Shown here: piece after piece, positions 63,497 through 64,000 of the stretch
How positions within the stretch are numbered: the first letter of the stretch is position 1
Layout: each line of letters opens with the position of its first letter
DNA from: an uncultured Roseobacter sp.
Lineage (GTDB): Bacteria; Pseudomonadota; Alphaproteobacteria; Rhodobacterales; Rhodobacteraceae
Assembly: GCA_947501635.1 (NCBI GenBank)
Contig: CANMWT010000003.1
Span: forward strand, 186,001-250,000
DNA: 64,000 bases
Direction: 5' to 3'
Translations under genes and position numbers: made by a program
The notes under the pieces: model-generated
What the model was told of the DNA's origin: nothing
Database searches by the model: none
The model's input: the letters and a program-made list of their open reading frames with translations, nothing else

Positions 63497-64000
63497 TCAG
63501 AGCCATTCGCCCCGGACCGTCTGGCGGTACAGCTGCCGCAACCAGCCGTCGCCGCTGGCTTCCGGCCGCAGCCCCTGCCCCGTCAAAAGCGCAAAGCTGT
63601 CTTCGTACCAGATGGTCGACTGGTAGTTGTACCCCAAGATCGCACCCGCTGTCTTTGCCTCATCGGTCAATCCCAGCGACAGATAGGCTTCCACCAGCCG
63701 GTGCAGCGCCTCGGGCGTGTGAGAGGTAGTCTGGAAATCCTCGACAACCACGCGGAACCGATTGATTGCGGCGGTGTAATGCTCTCGGCGCAGGTAATAG
63801 CGCCCAATCTCCATCTCCTTGCCCGCGAGATGGTCAAAGGCCAGATCAAACTTCAGAATTGCTGAGCGCGCGTATTCACTGTCGGGATAGCGCTCAATCG
63901 TTTCACGCAACGCCTGCAGCGCCTGGAAGGTCAGCCCCTGATCGCGCCCGACTTCGTCGATCTGGTCGTAGTAGCTTAGCGCCAGAAGGTACTGCGCATA
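63497..64000 (-). CDS. bamD: Outer membrane assembly factor BamD, C-terminal part (runs off window)
   Basis: The frame is open to the right window edge; 167 residues are visible. They contain tetratricopeptide-like helices including QALRETIERYPDSEYARSA and MEIGRYYLRREHYTAAINRFRVVVEDFQTTSHTPEALHRLVEAYLSLGL, the BamD signature region. BamD is a periplasmic lipoprotein of the BAM complex that inserts beta-barrel proteins such as OmpW. The N-terminus and lipobox lie outside. Confidence 0.93.
   Translation of the reverse strand, partial: YAQYLLALSYYDQIDEVGRDQGLTFQALQALRETIERYPDSEYARSAILKFDLAFDHLAGKEMEIGRYYLRREHYTAAINRFRVVVEDFQTTSHTPEALHRLVEAYLSLGLTDEAKTAGAILGYNYQSTIWYEDSFALLTGQGLRPEASGDGWLRQLYRQTVRGEWL

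Overview
The window reads as a chromosomal segment of an alphaproteobacterium of the Rhodobacteraceae, most likely the marine Roseobacter group. It is GC-rich and densely packed with short operons. It carries gene sets typical of that family: the aerobic cobaltochelatase pair CobS-CobT beside a J-domain protein and BolA, a leucine degradation cluster, a one-piece PntA with PntB, malate synthase G with a GlcG-like protein, and a two-piece HemP/DUF1289 cassette. I see no rRNA, tRNA, CRISPR array, phage or insertion sequence. The assignment rests on protein content and is an inference.

Layout. 1-3781 (minus): start of the complex I operon nuoA-nuoB-nuoC-(sulfotransferase)-(57 aa membrane protein)-(NTF2-like)-nuoD, with three non-nuo genes between nuoC and nuoD. 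3782-4279: a 498-base spacer with a probable nuo promoter, a possible structured RNA, and an ECF-sigma-like promoter for a fasciclin lipoprotein. 4820-13201: leucine/isovalerate catabolism (ivd, MCC beta and alpha subunits, GST, HMG-CoA lyase, methylglutaconyl-CoA hydratase), interrupted by an oppositely oriented OmpW-type porin with an FNR-type box. 13362-15274: an orphan DegT aminotransferase and a HAD phosphatase. 15410-19143: glmU-glmS-PNPOx-like. 19321-22702: moaA, then the LPS core genes waaA and a glycosyltransferase.

22738-31441: two M20 deacylases, a broken FAD oxidase remnant and a complete oligopeptide-type ABC importer, split between two divergent units. Together they look like a system that imports and deacylates N-acyl amino acids or peptides. 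31664-35531: YeeE/YedE sulfur transporter, DUF3422, hemP-DUF1289, Dps, and an unknown protein. 35679-38762: pntAB. 38889-48718: a methyltransferase-like membrane protein, two SDRs, a C26 amidase, glcG-glcB, a 58-aa membrane protein coupled to a DUF2256 protein, pepN, and a lytic transglycosylase lipoprotein. 48949-52969: two unknown proteins, gatB and a thioesterase. 53070-57780: DUF4177, bolA, J-domain protein, cobS, cobT. 57833-64000: Xaa-Pro aminopeptidase, DUF427, ClC channel, recN and the end of bamD.

The most unusual items are the foreign trio inside nuo, the fold-back element plus terminator upstream of nuo, the ECF-type promoter before the fasciclin gene, the ompW interruption of the leucine cluster, the operator-like repeats before the peptide transporter and the YeeE gene, and the zinc-motif J-protein next to cobalt chelatase. 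Several genes were assigned GTG or TTG starts or shortened starts from ribosome-binding-site spacing. Three genes (57, 52 and 58 aa) are very short ones that are easily missed.
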